NCBI GenBank assembly: GCA_030427635.1
Contig: JAUIBA010000015.1
Span: forward strand, 1-64,000
Source of the DNA: Bacteroidia bacterium
Lineage (GTDB): Bacteria; Bacteroidota; Bacteroidia; Chitinophagales; Chitinophagaceae
Reading direction: 5' to 3'
Length of the DNA stretch: 64,000 nt
Shown here: piece by piece, positions 1 to 11,900 of the stretch
Layout: each line of letters starts with the position of its first letter
How positions within the stretch are numbered: the first letter of the stretch is position 1
Notes under the pieces: model-generated
What the model was told of the DNA's origin: nothing
Databases searched by the model: none
What the model saw: the letters and a program-made list of their open reading frames with translations, nothing else
Position numbers and translations under genes: made by a program

Positions 1-65
1 TACGCTAAGGTCCCTTCCGGTAATAACAGCGACACCAGCGCCGTATAGTTGTCTTGTATGCTCAT
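1..65 (-). CDS. ISAon1-type transposase N-terminal ORF (partial, runs off left edge)
   Basis: An ATG on the minus strand at 65-63 opens a frame beginning MSIQDNYTALVSLLLPEGTL. The 'xLLxLLLPEGxL' pattern is the start of the short N-terminal ORF of Bacteroidota ISAon1-type transposases, which is normally followed by a second ORF carrying the DDE domain (outside this window). Only 21 codons are visible, so the call rests on this motif alone. The element points away from the metallo-beta-lactamase that starts about 110 bp to its right, so its end probably lies between 66 and about 120, close to the damaged 5' end of that gene. I could not locate the terminal inverted repeat or a target duplication because only one side is visible. 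Confidence 0.55.
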   Translation of the reverse strand, partial: MSIQDNYTALVSLLLPEGTLA

Positions 66-173
66 CTCGTCTGAACACAAAAAAACAAACTATTACATCA
101 TTCCCCCAACTTTTTCGCTTGATCCCTATGCTTATCAGGCAGTGTTTACAGCCAGCAGGCGAAGGAGCCTTAT

Positions 174-947
174 GTGGATGAGACCTGGGTAAGGGACTAC
201 ACACCTTTCCGCATTGCAGGTAATCTTTATTATGTGGGGTCGTACGATCTGGCGTGCTACCTTATCGTTACACCGGCAGGGCATATCCTTATAAATGAGG
301 GGGTGGCAGCATCGCCAGCTATGATACAGGCGCATGTGGAGGAGCTGGGCTACAGGATGCAGGATATAAAAATACTGCTGACATCGCAGGTGCATTATGA
401 CCATGTAGGCGGGCTGGCCGAAATAAAGCGGCTTACCGGAGCCAAAGTAATGATACAGGAAGCTGATGCGCCTGTACTGGCAGATGGTGGGAGGACGGAC
501 TACTATTTTGCCGCAAAGGGGCCAACATTTACAGCGGTGCAACCAGACCGTGTACTGCATGACGGAGACAGGATAAAACTGGGTGATATGGTAGTAACGG
601 CATTGCACCATCCCGGGCATACCAAAGGCTCCTGCAGCTATGTGCTGACGGTGCGGGATGAGCATAGCTCCTATAAAGTGCTTATAGCTAATATGCCATC
701 TGTAATAGTGGAAGGCAGGGTGACGGAGGTGAGCAGCTACCCGGCTATGGCGGCAGACTATGAATATACTTTTGCGAGCCTGAGGAAACAACGGTTTGAT
801 ATATGGCTGGCAGCGCATGCCAGCCAGTTTGGGCTGCATGAGAAGTACCAGGAGGGTGATGCCTATAACCCGGAGGCCTTCAGGGATGAGGCGGGGTACC
901 GGCAGGAAGTAGCAGGGCTGGAAAAACAGTACCGGGATAAAAAGTAG
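174..947 (+). CDS. Subclass B3 metallo-beta-lactamase, GOB-like (Gln at position 116), 5' end unresolved
   Basis: Predicted zinc-dependent beta-lactam hydrolase, normally periplasmic. Counting from the GTG at 174, the zinc motif is SQVHYDH (Q72, H74, D76, H77), with further ligands at H149 (HHPGHTKGS) and H215 (AAHASQFG). Most B3 enzymes have HxHxDH; Gln in the first position is known from GOB enzymes of Elizabethkingia. The frame continues upstream to a TGA at 120-122 and reads SLCLSGSVYSQQAKEPYV before the GTG, which looks like the end of a signal peptide with cleavage near VYS-QQ, yet no start codon lies in that stretch. In another frame the upstream bases read NTKKQTITSFPQLFRLIPML, a plausible start of the same signal peptide, so the gene may carry a frameshift or have lost its start to the adjacent IS. 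The mature domain is complete. It could be an expressed cytoplasmic form or a pseudogene. Confidence 0.8.
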   Translation: MDETWVRDYTPFRIAGNLYYVGSYDLACYLIVTPAGHILINEGVAASPAMIQAHVEELGYRMQDIKILLTSQVHYDHVGGLAEIKRLTGAKVMIQEADAPVLADGGRTDYYFAAKGPTFTAVQPDRVLHDGDRIKLGDMVVTALHHPGHTKGSCSYVLTVRDEHSSYKVLIANMPSVIVEGRVTEVSSYPAMAADYEYTFASLRKQRFDIWLAAHASQFGLHEKYQEGDAYNPEAFRDEAGYRQEVAGLEKQYRDKK

Positions 948-1057
948 TAATGAGTGTGCAGTAGCATGCGCATGGAACGAAGCCAGACTTACGGCAGGCG
1001 GGGACTTATCCATACTTTGTAATATCTTGTGCGCATAATATTATTCTCTCCTGAAGT

Positions 1058-2221
1058 ATGAGTAACGGAAGCGGAAAGGTGCTGTATCTGGATGGCATAA
1101 GAGGGCTGGCGGCTTTCTTTGTGTTGCTGCATCATTTCTGTCTGGCGTTTTATCCGGCATATTATACACATGAGATGGCAGACTCTCACCTGAATGGTAT
1201 GGAGCTGGTGTATGACAATACGTTTTTCAGCTTTCTTACATCGGGGAGTTTTTGTGTGCATATATTTTTTGTGCTGAGTGGCTATGTACTGAGCCGCAAG
1301 TATTACCGGGAGAATGACCTGGGAATTATCATTGCATCGGCACAGAAGCGGTACCTGCGGCTGTTTATACCCGTAGGGGCTACGCTGTTGTTTTCCTACA
1401 TACTGCTACAGGCCGGCGCATACTACAATGTGCAGGCGGCAGCCATTACCGGATCGCATGAGTGGCTGGGCGGTTTCTGGACATTTTCCCGGCCTACGGT
1501 AGTATTCCTGAAGTCGTTTCTGTGGGAGACTATGTTTCTGGGTAATAACCAGTATGATACCACTATGTGGACGATGTCTATAGAGCTGTATGGTTCCATG
1601 CTGGTTTTTGCACTGCTGGCACTTACACATAACTCCCGCAACAAGGGGATGATGCTGGTGCTGACATCGGTAGCGCTGGTGGCTATGGGCAAGACGCAGT
1701 ATATATGCTTTGTGCTGGGTATCTCATTTAACTATCTGGAACTACGTCCGCCAGCGTTATCGTCGCCGGTGCGCGTGCTGCTATCTACCGGGCTGATGGT
1801 AGCAGGGTGTATGCTGGGGTCTTATGAAATACATGGCGATACCAAGCCGTTTTTTGCGCACTTGCCTCCGGTGGTAAAAGCTATGAGAGGCATCTATCAC
1901 ATAGCGGGTGGTTACTTTGTGATACTGGCGGTGTTGCTGTCGCCGCGGTTACAGGCTTTCTTCAGCTCCCGTTTGCTGCGTTTTCTGGGGTTTATTTCGT
2001 TTTCGTTATACCTGCTGCATTGCCTTATCATAGGCTCGCTGGGTAGTGCATTGTTCCTGCGCCTTCATGAAAGTATGGGGTATAATGGTGCGGTAGCGGT
2101 AGTATTTGCCGTAACACTGGCGGTAGTGGTGGGGCTCTCTTTCCTGATGGCCCGGTATGTGGATGTAAAAGCAATGCAGGTAGCCGGATACTGCCACAAG
2201 CGGTGGTTTAAGCAGGGGTAG
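1058..2221 (+). CDS. Acyltransferase 3 family integral membrane protein (OafA/YrhL type)
   Basis: Multi-pass inner-membrane acyltransferase of the family that O-acetylates polysaccharides, lipids or antibiotics. The N-terminus has the family signature: LDGIRGLAAFFVLLHHF with the expected His pair, then an HIFFVLSGYVLSRKYY segment and an arginine-rich KRYLRLFIP loop. About ten hydrophobic segments follow and the protein ends in a short basic cytoplasmic tail. At 387 aa it is the usual length for a stand-alone AT3 domain with no SGNH extension. The ATG at 1058 lies 110 bp after the metallo-beta-lactamase stop, with no obvious Shine-Dalgarno. The acceptor cannot be told from sequence; neighbouring genes give no pathway clue. 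Confidence 0.88.
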   Translation: MSNGSGKVLYLDGIRGLAAFFVLLHHFCLAFYPAYYTHEMADSHLNGMELVYDNTFFSFLTSGSFCVHIFFVLSGYVLSRKYYRENDLGIIIASAQKRYLRLFIPVGATLLFSYILLQAGAYYNVQAAAITGSHEWLGGFWTFSRPTVVFLKSFLWETMFLGNNQYDTTMWTMSIELYGSMLVFALLALTHNSRNKGMMLVLTSVALVAMGKTQYICFVLGISFNYLELRPPALSSPVRVLLSTGLMVAGCMLGSYEIHGDTKPFFAHLPPVVKAMRGIYHIAGGYFVILAVLLSPRLQAFFSSRLLRFLGFISFSLYLLHCLIIGSLGSALFLRLHESMGYNGAVAVVFAVTLAVVVGLSFLMARYVDVKAMQVAGYCHKRWFKQG

Positions 2222-2394
2222 TGGTGTTGTACCCAGTGGGGATTTTCAAATCAAGGACCCCATTCAAGAGGATTTTTTCTTTGCTACATTTCCCCGATAG
2301 CTATAATCCGTTTAAAAACGGATGGGAATTCTGATTGATGGTACGGCGCTAAAAGAGCCGGGTGTAATAATTTGCACCCTCTAAACTCAAGTAT
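2222..2394. other. Intergenic stretch, no gene seen
   Basis: This AT-rich region separates the acyltransferase from the Tc locus. It holds a small palindrome near 2310 (CCGTTTAAAAACGG) and nothing else I can assign. Together with 2761-2991 it forms the upstream flank of the TcA gene, with the decayed TcA-like fragment between them. Confidence 0.5.
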
Positions 2395-2760
2395 ATGCCT
2401 AACACCCAATCATTATTTTATGGACAGTATATGTATCATGTTACTGACATCCGCTGCACGAATCTAAGAATAGAGATGCGGGAATCGCCACGTGATTACA
2501 CATTGCTTACAGCCGCTACTTCTGACGCAGCCGGTGGCTTTAAGCTGTATGTGAACAAACTGTAACAATAGCGTAGCTCTCATTGCGGAATCAGAACTTT
2601 CAGCAACAGGAATTCAATCCTGTTTTATAACACATCTTCAGGTTTTACAGGAATATCTTTAGTAGAAAGTGACGCTGATAATCGTATCGGCAGTAGCATA
2701 ATCAGCGACTTAACTATATCTATATCCGGGGCATCACTGCCTGACAAAGTAAGGCTTTAA
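2395..2760 (+). pseudogene. Decayed copy of the TcA N-terminal beta-sandwich domain
   Basis: An open stretch starts at ATG 2395 and runs 56 codons to TAA 2563-2565; the same frame continues through TAG 2569-2571 to a final TAA at 2758-2760. The first part contains TNLRIEMRESPRD and TSDAAGGFKLYV. These align without large gaps with QNLKFELWDSVTD and VTDVDGYYICLL at the start of the TcA protein that begins 230 bp downstream, including a shared GQ about 12 residues before the NL. The part after the two stops ends in SDLTISISGASLPDKVRL, similar in character to the TITISESALDNS stretch of TcA. I infer a broken paralogue or a leftover of a duplicated TcA 5' end. A real 56-aa peptide is possible but less likely. 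Confidence 0.5.
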
Positions 2761-2991
2761 TACAGTGCGTAAATACGCACCGGATACATGCTTCTATTTG
2801 CACTGCAGATAGCTGAACGGTACGCTATGCATCCATTCTTTCATCTTTTTTCATTGAACATATTATGCCGTTCAAAGACGGCGAGGTAACGGGTTGACAT
2901 ACTCAATGTATGAGGGGCTGTCTTCTCAAATTTTATACGAATACATAAATTTTTCTCTATACCAAATTAAAAAACCTAAAACACAATCAGT
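2761..2991. other. Upstream region of the TcA gene
   Basis: This AT-rich leader runs to the TcA start. It contains a short palindrome GTGCGTAAATACGCAC near 2765 and long T and A runs in the last 60 bases. I see no gene and no convincing TAnnTTTG box, so the toxin promoter is not located. The start codon context is A-rich (ACACAATCAGTATG), as is common in Bacteroidota lacking a Shine-Dalgarno. Confidence 0.4.
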
Positions 2992-5900
2992 ATGGCAAAT
3001 CTGGAAATCAGGGGGCAGGTAAAACTCTTAAATGCTGACTCTCCAATGCAAAATCTCAAGTTTGAATTATGGGACTCCGTTACCGATGGGTATGGATTGC
3101 TCTGTAATACAGTTACCGATGTAGACGGATATTACATCTGTCTGCTGGATGACCCTATTGCTAGTCTGGTAGTAGCAACCACCATAGTTTTAAAGTACAA
3201 AATATACAGAAATGGTGTTCTTGTAAAAGAAGCGGTAATACCAGACTATACACTTGCGACGACAATTACAATATCTGAGAGCGCGCTTGATAACAGCACA
3301 ATAGAGGAGGATGATAGCAAATCACCTTCGTTTATTGCTATTTCCGGTGCAGTAAATGATATCAATGGTGCTGCTGTAGCCGGGATTACTGTCAATGTTT
3401 ATGAGATAGTATTCCCTTCAAAACAGCTGGTGGCGAGGACAAAAACTGATGTGCTGGGCAAGTATGTGATAAAGGTAAACAAGCGACTACTGAGTAACTC
3501 GGCTGTGCCAGCCAAAAGGGGACTCATCGTAGCGGCAGAGGATAATGAAATACCTGCCAACGTAACGACCTCATCAAACATATTTGACTGGGAAGAAAAA
3601 GGTCAGATTACAATAGACCTGAGAACCAGTACTGTTAATGCACAGCCTGCATACCAGAATATTATTGCTGCTGTAACAACCATTATTGATGCTACTCCTG
3701 TAGCTGAATTAACCTCACAGCAGATAGATTATCTGGCAAATGCGACCGGGTGTGATGCTGCAGATATTACCAATATAGTTACGGCCCATCAACTGGCCGA
3801 TGAAACATCACTGCCTGCGGATTATATCCATGCATTGGTGCAACTGGGCAGCCATAGTATAGATACTATTGCATCTCTGAAGCCAGCAGATACCAGAAAT
3901 ATAATTAATATGGCCATTAGCCAGAATGTAATTCAGGGATATACGGAAGCAGAAATTGATACGTTTATAGCTGACCTGAAAGTATACCAGATTCAAAGAG
4001 TGAAGGATGCTCCAATAGCAGGTGAGCCACACTCAATGAATGATGTGCTGGAGTCAATTTTTCCGGTAGGGGGTGATGTGGACAATTTCCTGTCGTTGTA
4101 TCTGGATGATTTTGAATCTATGTCAGAGTTCTGGAATGAGCTATATATACCTGCATATGGAGAGGCCGCCGCAAAAAATGCTCAGGATGGACTGAAACTA
4201 GCTGCTATTACGAGCTTTCAGCCTAAAATAATGTCAAGGCTGAAAGTAGAAATAGCGGGAATGAGTACACCTCATATAAGCCAACTGGCAAAGTGGAGTC
4301 AGGAGGACTGGGCAACACTGATATCTGATGTTTGTACAGCAGAGACGGAGTTGTGTGTGCCTGCCAGCATAAGAGGAGAAGAAACAGACTATGAGAATAC
4401 AGCCATTCATGAGCAGTATGCAATAAAGCTGGTGGACATCATGCACAGAGCATACCCGCTAACGAATATAGCCGGTACACTGGAAGGTGTAACAGGTGAA
4501 ACACTAATAGCAGATGCAACAGTGCGAACTAAAGTATCGTCATTTATAAATGCGAATCCATTACTGGACCTGCGCATGCATAGTATACATGACATTAACG
4601 CGGAAGACTATGATATAGATGAAGCTGATGTAGAAGATGTAAAAAATGGTCTGGCTCCTTTTCAAAGATTATTAAGGCTAGTAGATGGTAATCCGGTAGC
4701 AGTAAGTACACTGATAGCAGATGGGGTGAACTCTGCAAAAGCAATCTCGGAAATGGGAAAGGAGGAGTTTTTAGAAACTTATGGTGATCTCTTTCCCATA
4801 GGAGAGAGTACGACCAGTGTACCGCTGCACAAGTCACATGTATTTTCCGGTTTTGGTTCCGGGCTTCCTACAGGTAGTATGGTATATGGAAGTGCATATG
4901 CCACGGTAACGGCATCTACACTGGGGCTTACCAGTGGTATTCTGGATAGTCTGTCAACAGGCCCGGCATTTCCCCCGACATTTCCCGGAGGTTACACCAC
5001 ACTGCCAAGCGATTATCCGATATTAAGTTCACTTTTTGGAGGAACTGATTATTGTAATTGTTGTGATTGTAAATCTGTTCTTAGTCCGGCGGCATATCTG
5101 ACAGATATGCTACATTTCCTGCAGACAAAAGCACCGGCTATATACAGTGCATTGCTGGATAAACGGCCAGACCTTGTGAATATTGACCTGAGCTGTAAAA
5201 ACAGCGACACACCAATGTCATACATAGATCTGGTTACAGAATTGCTGGAGCTGGAAATATTAAAACCTAAGGCTGCAGACCCTGTGTCGGACGTATTGCA
5301 ATGTGACATTCTGCTAAAGCCTGAAATGCAGGTGATACCCAATGAAACTGCAGACCCCCATGTAGCCGGATACTACTCTTATATACTGAAAGAAGCGCCA
5401 GGGTTTATAAATGTCTATCCGCTTTCTGACTATTACATGACCCCTAACTATGTAAATTATCAAACGTTAGACAGACTACATGCCGGGTATACGGAAGACA
5501 TTCATTCGCATGTGGGCTCTCCTTTTATGTACGATAAGCTGGTGCAATATCACCTTGACTTCAGTGATGGAACGGATTACATGCTCGTATGGAGTGATTT
5601 TTCGGGAACCGGAGGAATGACAGGGCCAGGCGCTACAGTGACTTATGAAGATACGGCACTTAATAACGCGATGGTGGCTCCTTTTATCATATTTGACAGT
5701 GCCTCACAAAATGTTATAGAGTATCTGATAGGGGATATAGCCATAGAAGTGGTGGCAACAACAGCATCGTCAATGACACTGAGGCTGATAAGGACGCACA
5801 ATGATGCACCGCCAGCAGTAGTGGATGGTATAAACATGTACTGGATGGGTGATGCAGGAAGCGGGGTGCCAGATCCGGAGGATGCGTTAAATACAGATAA

Positions 5901-8900
5901 GACTTTATTGACGCTAACACCCGGCACTTATACCATAGGTGTGGGTACTGATTATGATATTACAGATTATGCAGGTAGTACCGTGATTTCATCAAAGCAT
6001 ACGATGGTGATTAGTATCAATACACCAACTTACATACCCGGAGGTGACTTCACAAAATTCTCATTTCAAACCAGTGGGACAGAAGAACAGCTAAAGGCAT
6101 ATCCTGAACGTACTTATAAGGACCCTGTTTCAAAAGAGTATAAAGACTTCCATGATTATGCTGCGGGCATACCCTACAAGCATATATATGGCAACGAAAA
6201 TCTGGGTGGGGCTGTTTATCCTTTTTCTTTACCATTCAGCCTGGCAAAGGATGAGACGAGGACATATCTGCAACACTTTGGTACCAGCAGATATGAGCTA
6301 ATGAAGCTGTTTAAACCAGTAAACCAGGACCCGGCTGTACCTGCACCTTCAGATTCAATAACAGACTATTCTCTTTATGCAGAGTGGTTTGGGTTAAGTC
6401 AGGTAGCCGCCAGCATAGTAACAGGTGCCCACCCGTCAATAGTTCCTTACCTGTGGACATTCTATGGTTTTTCTGCCAATACTGCGGTAACAGCAGGGCC
6501 CGATGATCTGATAATAAGGGACCCTAACAGCTATGCCTTTATAGATACAACAACAACCGGGTGGCAGGATATACTCAGCAGCCGTCTGGATATATTACTG
6601 CAGCAGACAACTATCTCTTATGAGCAACTGCTGGAAATTCTTTCTACAGATTATCTCAACCCATATAACAGTGAGCATACTGCGAGAAAGATATCAATTG
6701 TACCTATTCCATCTGCACCGCCATATCCCGGCACTCCGGTAAATACCTGTAAACTGGATAAGCTAAAGCTTTTATTCTCAGACATGTCATATCAGGCGGT
6801 ATTTTATGACAAACTGCACAGGTTTATCAGACTGATAAATACTGGTAAGCTTAGTGTGTACCAATGGGATATTCTGCTGCGCAGCCTGTATATCACAGAT
6901 ATTAATGAGAATACTTTCAGGCAGCTGGGCAGGGTATTGTTACTATCGGACGAGTTAGGTATTCCACCGGAAATATTAGCCTGCTGGTGGAGCCGGATAG
7001 ACCGTACCGTGTACAGAAGTTTTGCCAATGGTAAGAATGAAGTAATACCTAGTCTCTATGCCCGTACATTCAGTAATAAAGCCGTAATTAACTACGACAA
7101 CATTAACTATTTCAAAAACCCACTGGACTTACCAACGTTCATTGTGCCGGGAACTCCTTCTGTTTCTCTGGTGCCACAGGTGGCCAGTATGTGTGGTCTG
7201 GAAGAGGAGGAAGTAATACAGCTGCTTGACTTTTACGGACCTGTTGATTTAACAACCAGTACGGTAAGTCTGGATTTTTTAAGCAGGTTTTATATAATCT
7301 CAATTCTATCGAAGAAGTGGGGGTATAGTGTTAGTGAGTTTATTGCAGTGATGAACTGGCTTAGTGAGTATGGTACTGCAGCGCCTTTTATACTAATTCT
7401 GCCTACACCAACAGTATCTGACCCGATTATTAATACGTACATAGGAAATCTGGAGCATTTCTCTGAAGTAATAAAAGCAATAAAGCTGTCAGGGTTTACG
7501 ATAGCGGAAATTGATTATCTGATAAGGCATAAGGATGATGAAAAAGTAATTGCTCCTGATGCTGCCAACATAAAGGCATTTTATGAAAAAATAAGAGCTG
7601 ATTTAAAAAATCAGCCGGCTTTCCCTCCGGATGTAGTAATTGCGGATTTACCTGTTTCGGCACTTGAGGAGCGGTTGAGGAACATTGTGTATCAGCATTT
7701 CAGCAGTGAGTTTAAAATGCCGGTACAATGGGTAGCAACTATACTGTATAGTAATACGTCGGAACATAATCTTCTGATAAGTAATTGTATCAAGAAAGAC
7801 TTTGTTCGGTCTACCTATAGCTTGTCAGAAGATAGCATTGCGCTGATAGATGCGTCGCCAGTATTGCCAGGTGAGCCGTTATATCCTGGTGATGATGTGA
7901 ATTTAAAGCCTGATTTCAATCTGTATAGCTTATATGACTGGTACCGTTATTGTCATAAAGTACTATTAATAGCAAACAGGCAAAAGCTGAGGCTGAAGGA
8001 GTTTGAGTATCTCTTCTTTTATGGAAGTGCACTACAGTTTAACTTTATTAAGCTCCCTGTTTCAACAAGCATTAATACGGTAGAAGGTACAGCACCGGCC
8101 AGTGCTAACAGTATGCTGGATGGTATTCTGCGATTATCAAAACTGATGGAGTTTATACGTCAGTTGTCGCTGCCGGAATCTTCATTAGGTAGCATTGCTG
8201 ATGCATCAATGGGCGTCGTTTCTCCGGATATTGTAAAGTACAGTCCTATATCAAATGAAGAAGGAGAGCTGCCACCAGCCGCAATTTCGGTAAGTGACCC
8301 GGATTACAATGATAAGATAAATATATGCTATGAAAACTGGCTTGCTGAGATAAACAAGTCTGGATGGGGTAGTATGCTTGCAGAGCTTATAGGGGATAGT
8401 GTATCTGCTGCAGGCACCACAGAGACTACCGACAGCCCGGGTGTTCCAGCATTGTTAAAGGTGTATTTCAGTGCAGATGCAGGTATCTCTGATTTTTCTT
8501 TGACAGAGTACCAGAACATATCACTTGTAGCACGGATAACCGATATAATATACTGGTGCAAACGAATAGGTATGAACCCGCTTTCGCTGCACAAACTATT
8601 TCTGGAAGAGGTGACCTTAACTGACTCCCGAAATCTGATAATAGCGGCGAAAGGAAAGTACAACGATGCACAGTGGGCCAAGGTAGCGCAGCCACTGCGT
8701 GATAAGGTAAGAAAAAAACAGCGTGATGCGCTGATTGCATACACGCTTACAAAACCCAATGTTATCTATGGCAATATGCTCATAGACATTGAAATGGATG
8801 CCTGTATGGTTACCTCCCGTGTAAAACAGGCGATAAGCAGTATACAGTTGCTGGTGGACCGCGTAATAATGGGCATTGAATATAGTGATGACGACCCGGG

Positions 8901-11900
8901 AACAACGCCGGTTTCTCTGATAACAATGCCCCAGACAGCTAAAGCTCAATGGGAGCAATGGAGAAAATGGTATGGGATATGGCATGCTAACAGAGAAGTA
9001 TTCCTTTATCCGGAGAATTGGATGATACCGGAGCTGCGAGATAATAAGTCATTCATGTTTGAGGAGCTTGAAGAGCAACTAAAGCAGGATGAAGTAACAT
9101 CAGATAAAGCAGAGAGTGCTATAAAAGCGTATCTGGAAAAGCTGGATGGTATTGGCCGGCTGGAGCCGGTAGGGGCCTGTTTTGAATCGTATTACAGTAC
9201 TTCCAGTCCGGATATGGTAATTACCTCATCGCCGGATATTAATACAATACATGTCTTTTCCCGGACATACGGAGCTTCTCATGCCTACTATCACAGGAAA
9301 CTACAGCCGAATGGTATATGGACGCCATGGGGTAAGATAGATATTAATATTACAGGGAAGCATGTAGTACCTTGTTTCTGGAAGAACAGACTGTTCTTAT
9401 TCTGGGTTACCATTACAGAGAAGCTGGTACCGAGGCCGACACCGGGGACAGTATCATCAGTGTCACCGTACAATACTTTCTTTAATAATGAGTATGACAG
9501 GCCCATGCTGGACAGTGGGATGTCAACTACCGGAGGAGGGGACAACTTTAAAAAGGTATTAGATATTACACTGAACTGGACGGAGTATAAAAATGGCACG
9601 TGGCAGAATCAGAAAACAAGTAGTGAGAACATTTCATTGCAACTGCGCCATAGCCTGCAAGACAGCATTGAAGGTGTGTATAATCCGACAACAAGTGCTC
9701 TGAAGTCTCTTTATACATTTTTAACCAATAATAATCAGGAGAGTATAACAGAGTTCATAAAGTCGAGAATATATATACAGCCTAAAATAGCCACAACAGA
9801 TACAACCAGCTATTTTGGAGATGCGCCTACGCCGGGTGACCTGTATGTAATGGTAATGTTCCCTACACTAAACCACCCTATTTATGAGTTTGCAGATCCG
9901 CTTATGTGTTTTCATGTCAATGGAGATAATGCTACAGTACCCCGTAGTACAGAGCTCAATAACCGGCTGGTGCCAACAGAGCATACCTTCTTTAAAAATC
10001 AGGCATTAGTATCTTTCAGAAATCCATACGCAGTAACTACTGAACAGCTGCGATATGATACCTACTACAATTATTCAGCACCAAGCTACAGGTATCCAAC
10101 AAACAGCTCTCCATACATATACACACACTGGCGTAGTGGAGGGACAACAATACTTGGTAAAACACCGGATAACAAATCGAGGATTTTTCCCCGTTCAGGG
10201 TTTAAAAATCCATTAGGGGACTCATTTATGTATGAAGACCAAGAGAACACATATTTTGTTCGGCTTGCCAATGTAAATTTCTCTCACCTATTGAGCAGTG
10301 ATGGTACTGCAATAGGTATAGGCTCTGCTGCAACGATTGCTGAGTGGTGGTATCTTGACGGCACGCCGGAAGAAGGCGGCGGAAGCGCATCGGTAGGCGT
10401 TAGTCCATATGCGGGGTCAACACCTCATGCGGGTGGTTTTACATCAAGTGGAAGTCCATTGCCCAAATATCTCTTCCAGACGTTTTATCATCCTCAGGTG
10501 AAGAAGTTCATTGAAGTGCTGAATGTACATGGCTTACAGGGGTTGATGAGACCGGATTTGTTACCTACGCCTCTGAATATTCAGAACCCGGCTGATACGA
10601 TGGCCTTTAGCAGTAAGTATTTGCCGAACAGTGAGCAGGTAGCAATGGTAGATATGGTGCCTGGAAGCGGAACTCCTCCGCTGAACAGAAATCAGATACC
10701 AAAGAATACTGTTGACTTTTTCTACAATGGCACTTATTCTTCTTATAACTGGGAGTTGTTTTATCATATCCCAATGCTTATAGCTGAAAAGCTGAGTACA
10801 AACCATCAGTTTAAAGAAGCACAGCAGTGGTATCATTACATCTTTGACCCTACAAAGTATGCTCCTGTTGCCACTCCGGGTAAGTTCTGGGTATTCCAGC
10901 CGTTCTATGAAATAGCATCAACACCTATAACCACACTGGATGATCTGCTGGCAAGGATACATGCCGGAAGTGAGGGCGCACTGGCAGAAGTAAGCGCTTC
11001 ATCAGAAGACCCCTTCCAGCCGTATGCAATAGGCAGGCTAAGACCCCTGGCATTCATGAAGAATACGCTGATGAAATACCTGGACAATCTAATAGCATGG
11101 GGAGATAGTTTATTTGGGAGAGATACCATAGAAAGTATCAATGAGGCAACACAGCTTTATATACTTGCGTCCAATATTCTGGGTAGTAAACCAAAGGGAT
11201 TATCGCCAAGAGCGGAGACCAGGGTATACTCATACAAGGAGTTAAATACACCGCCATTATGGGTAGATGAAATAGGGGAAGCATCAGTGCCAATAGAAAC
11301 CTATATAGCACCAAGCTCTGTGCCACCTCCGGGCAGCTCAGGCGGGCTTGCATTTAATGTGTCTTATTTCTGCCTTACTCCTAACGATAAGCTGTTAGAA
11401 TACTGGGATAAAGTAGCCGACAGACTATTTAAAATCCGTAACTGTCAGAATCTGGAAGGAAAGAAAAGGGACCTCGCAATATTCGAGACTCCTATTGACC
11501 CAGGGTTACTGGTACAGGCGGCTGCACAGGGGTTAGATATAAACGATGTGCTGGATGAGATGAGTGGTTCAGGATTGCCCAATTACAGATTTACGTATAT
11601 ACTACAGAAGGCAAATGAGTTTTGTGCGGATGTAAAAGCATTGGGGTCATCTCTACTGTCAGCATTAGAGAAAAAGGATGCGGAAGCAATATCTCTTCTC
11701 CGTCAGGGGCATGAGGCCAAACTGCTGGATGCTGTGCTACAGATGAAGAAAGTGCAGGTAGAGGAAGCTGAAGCAAATCTTGAGTCACTGAAAAAGTCGA
11801 AGGAGAATATTGTGGCCAGAGAGGAATATTATAGTAGTAAGGAGTTTATGAATGCCAATGAAAAGCAGCATCTCCAGCTACTGAAGAAAGGAATAGACCT

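Noticed and set aside
135..1013. 292-codon minus-strand frame over the metallo-beta-lactamase
   Set aside because: The plus-strand protein has the full set of zinc ligands; the antisense product is composition-driven.
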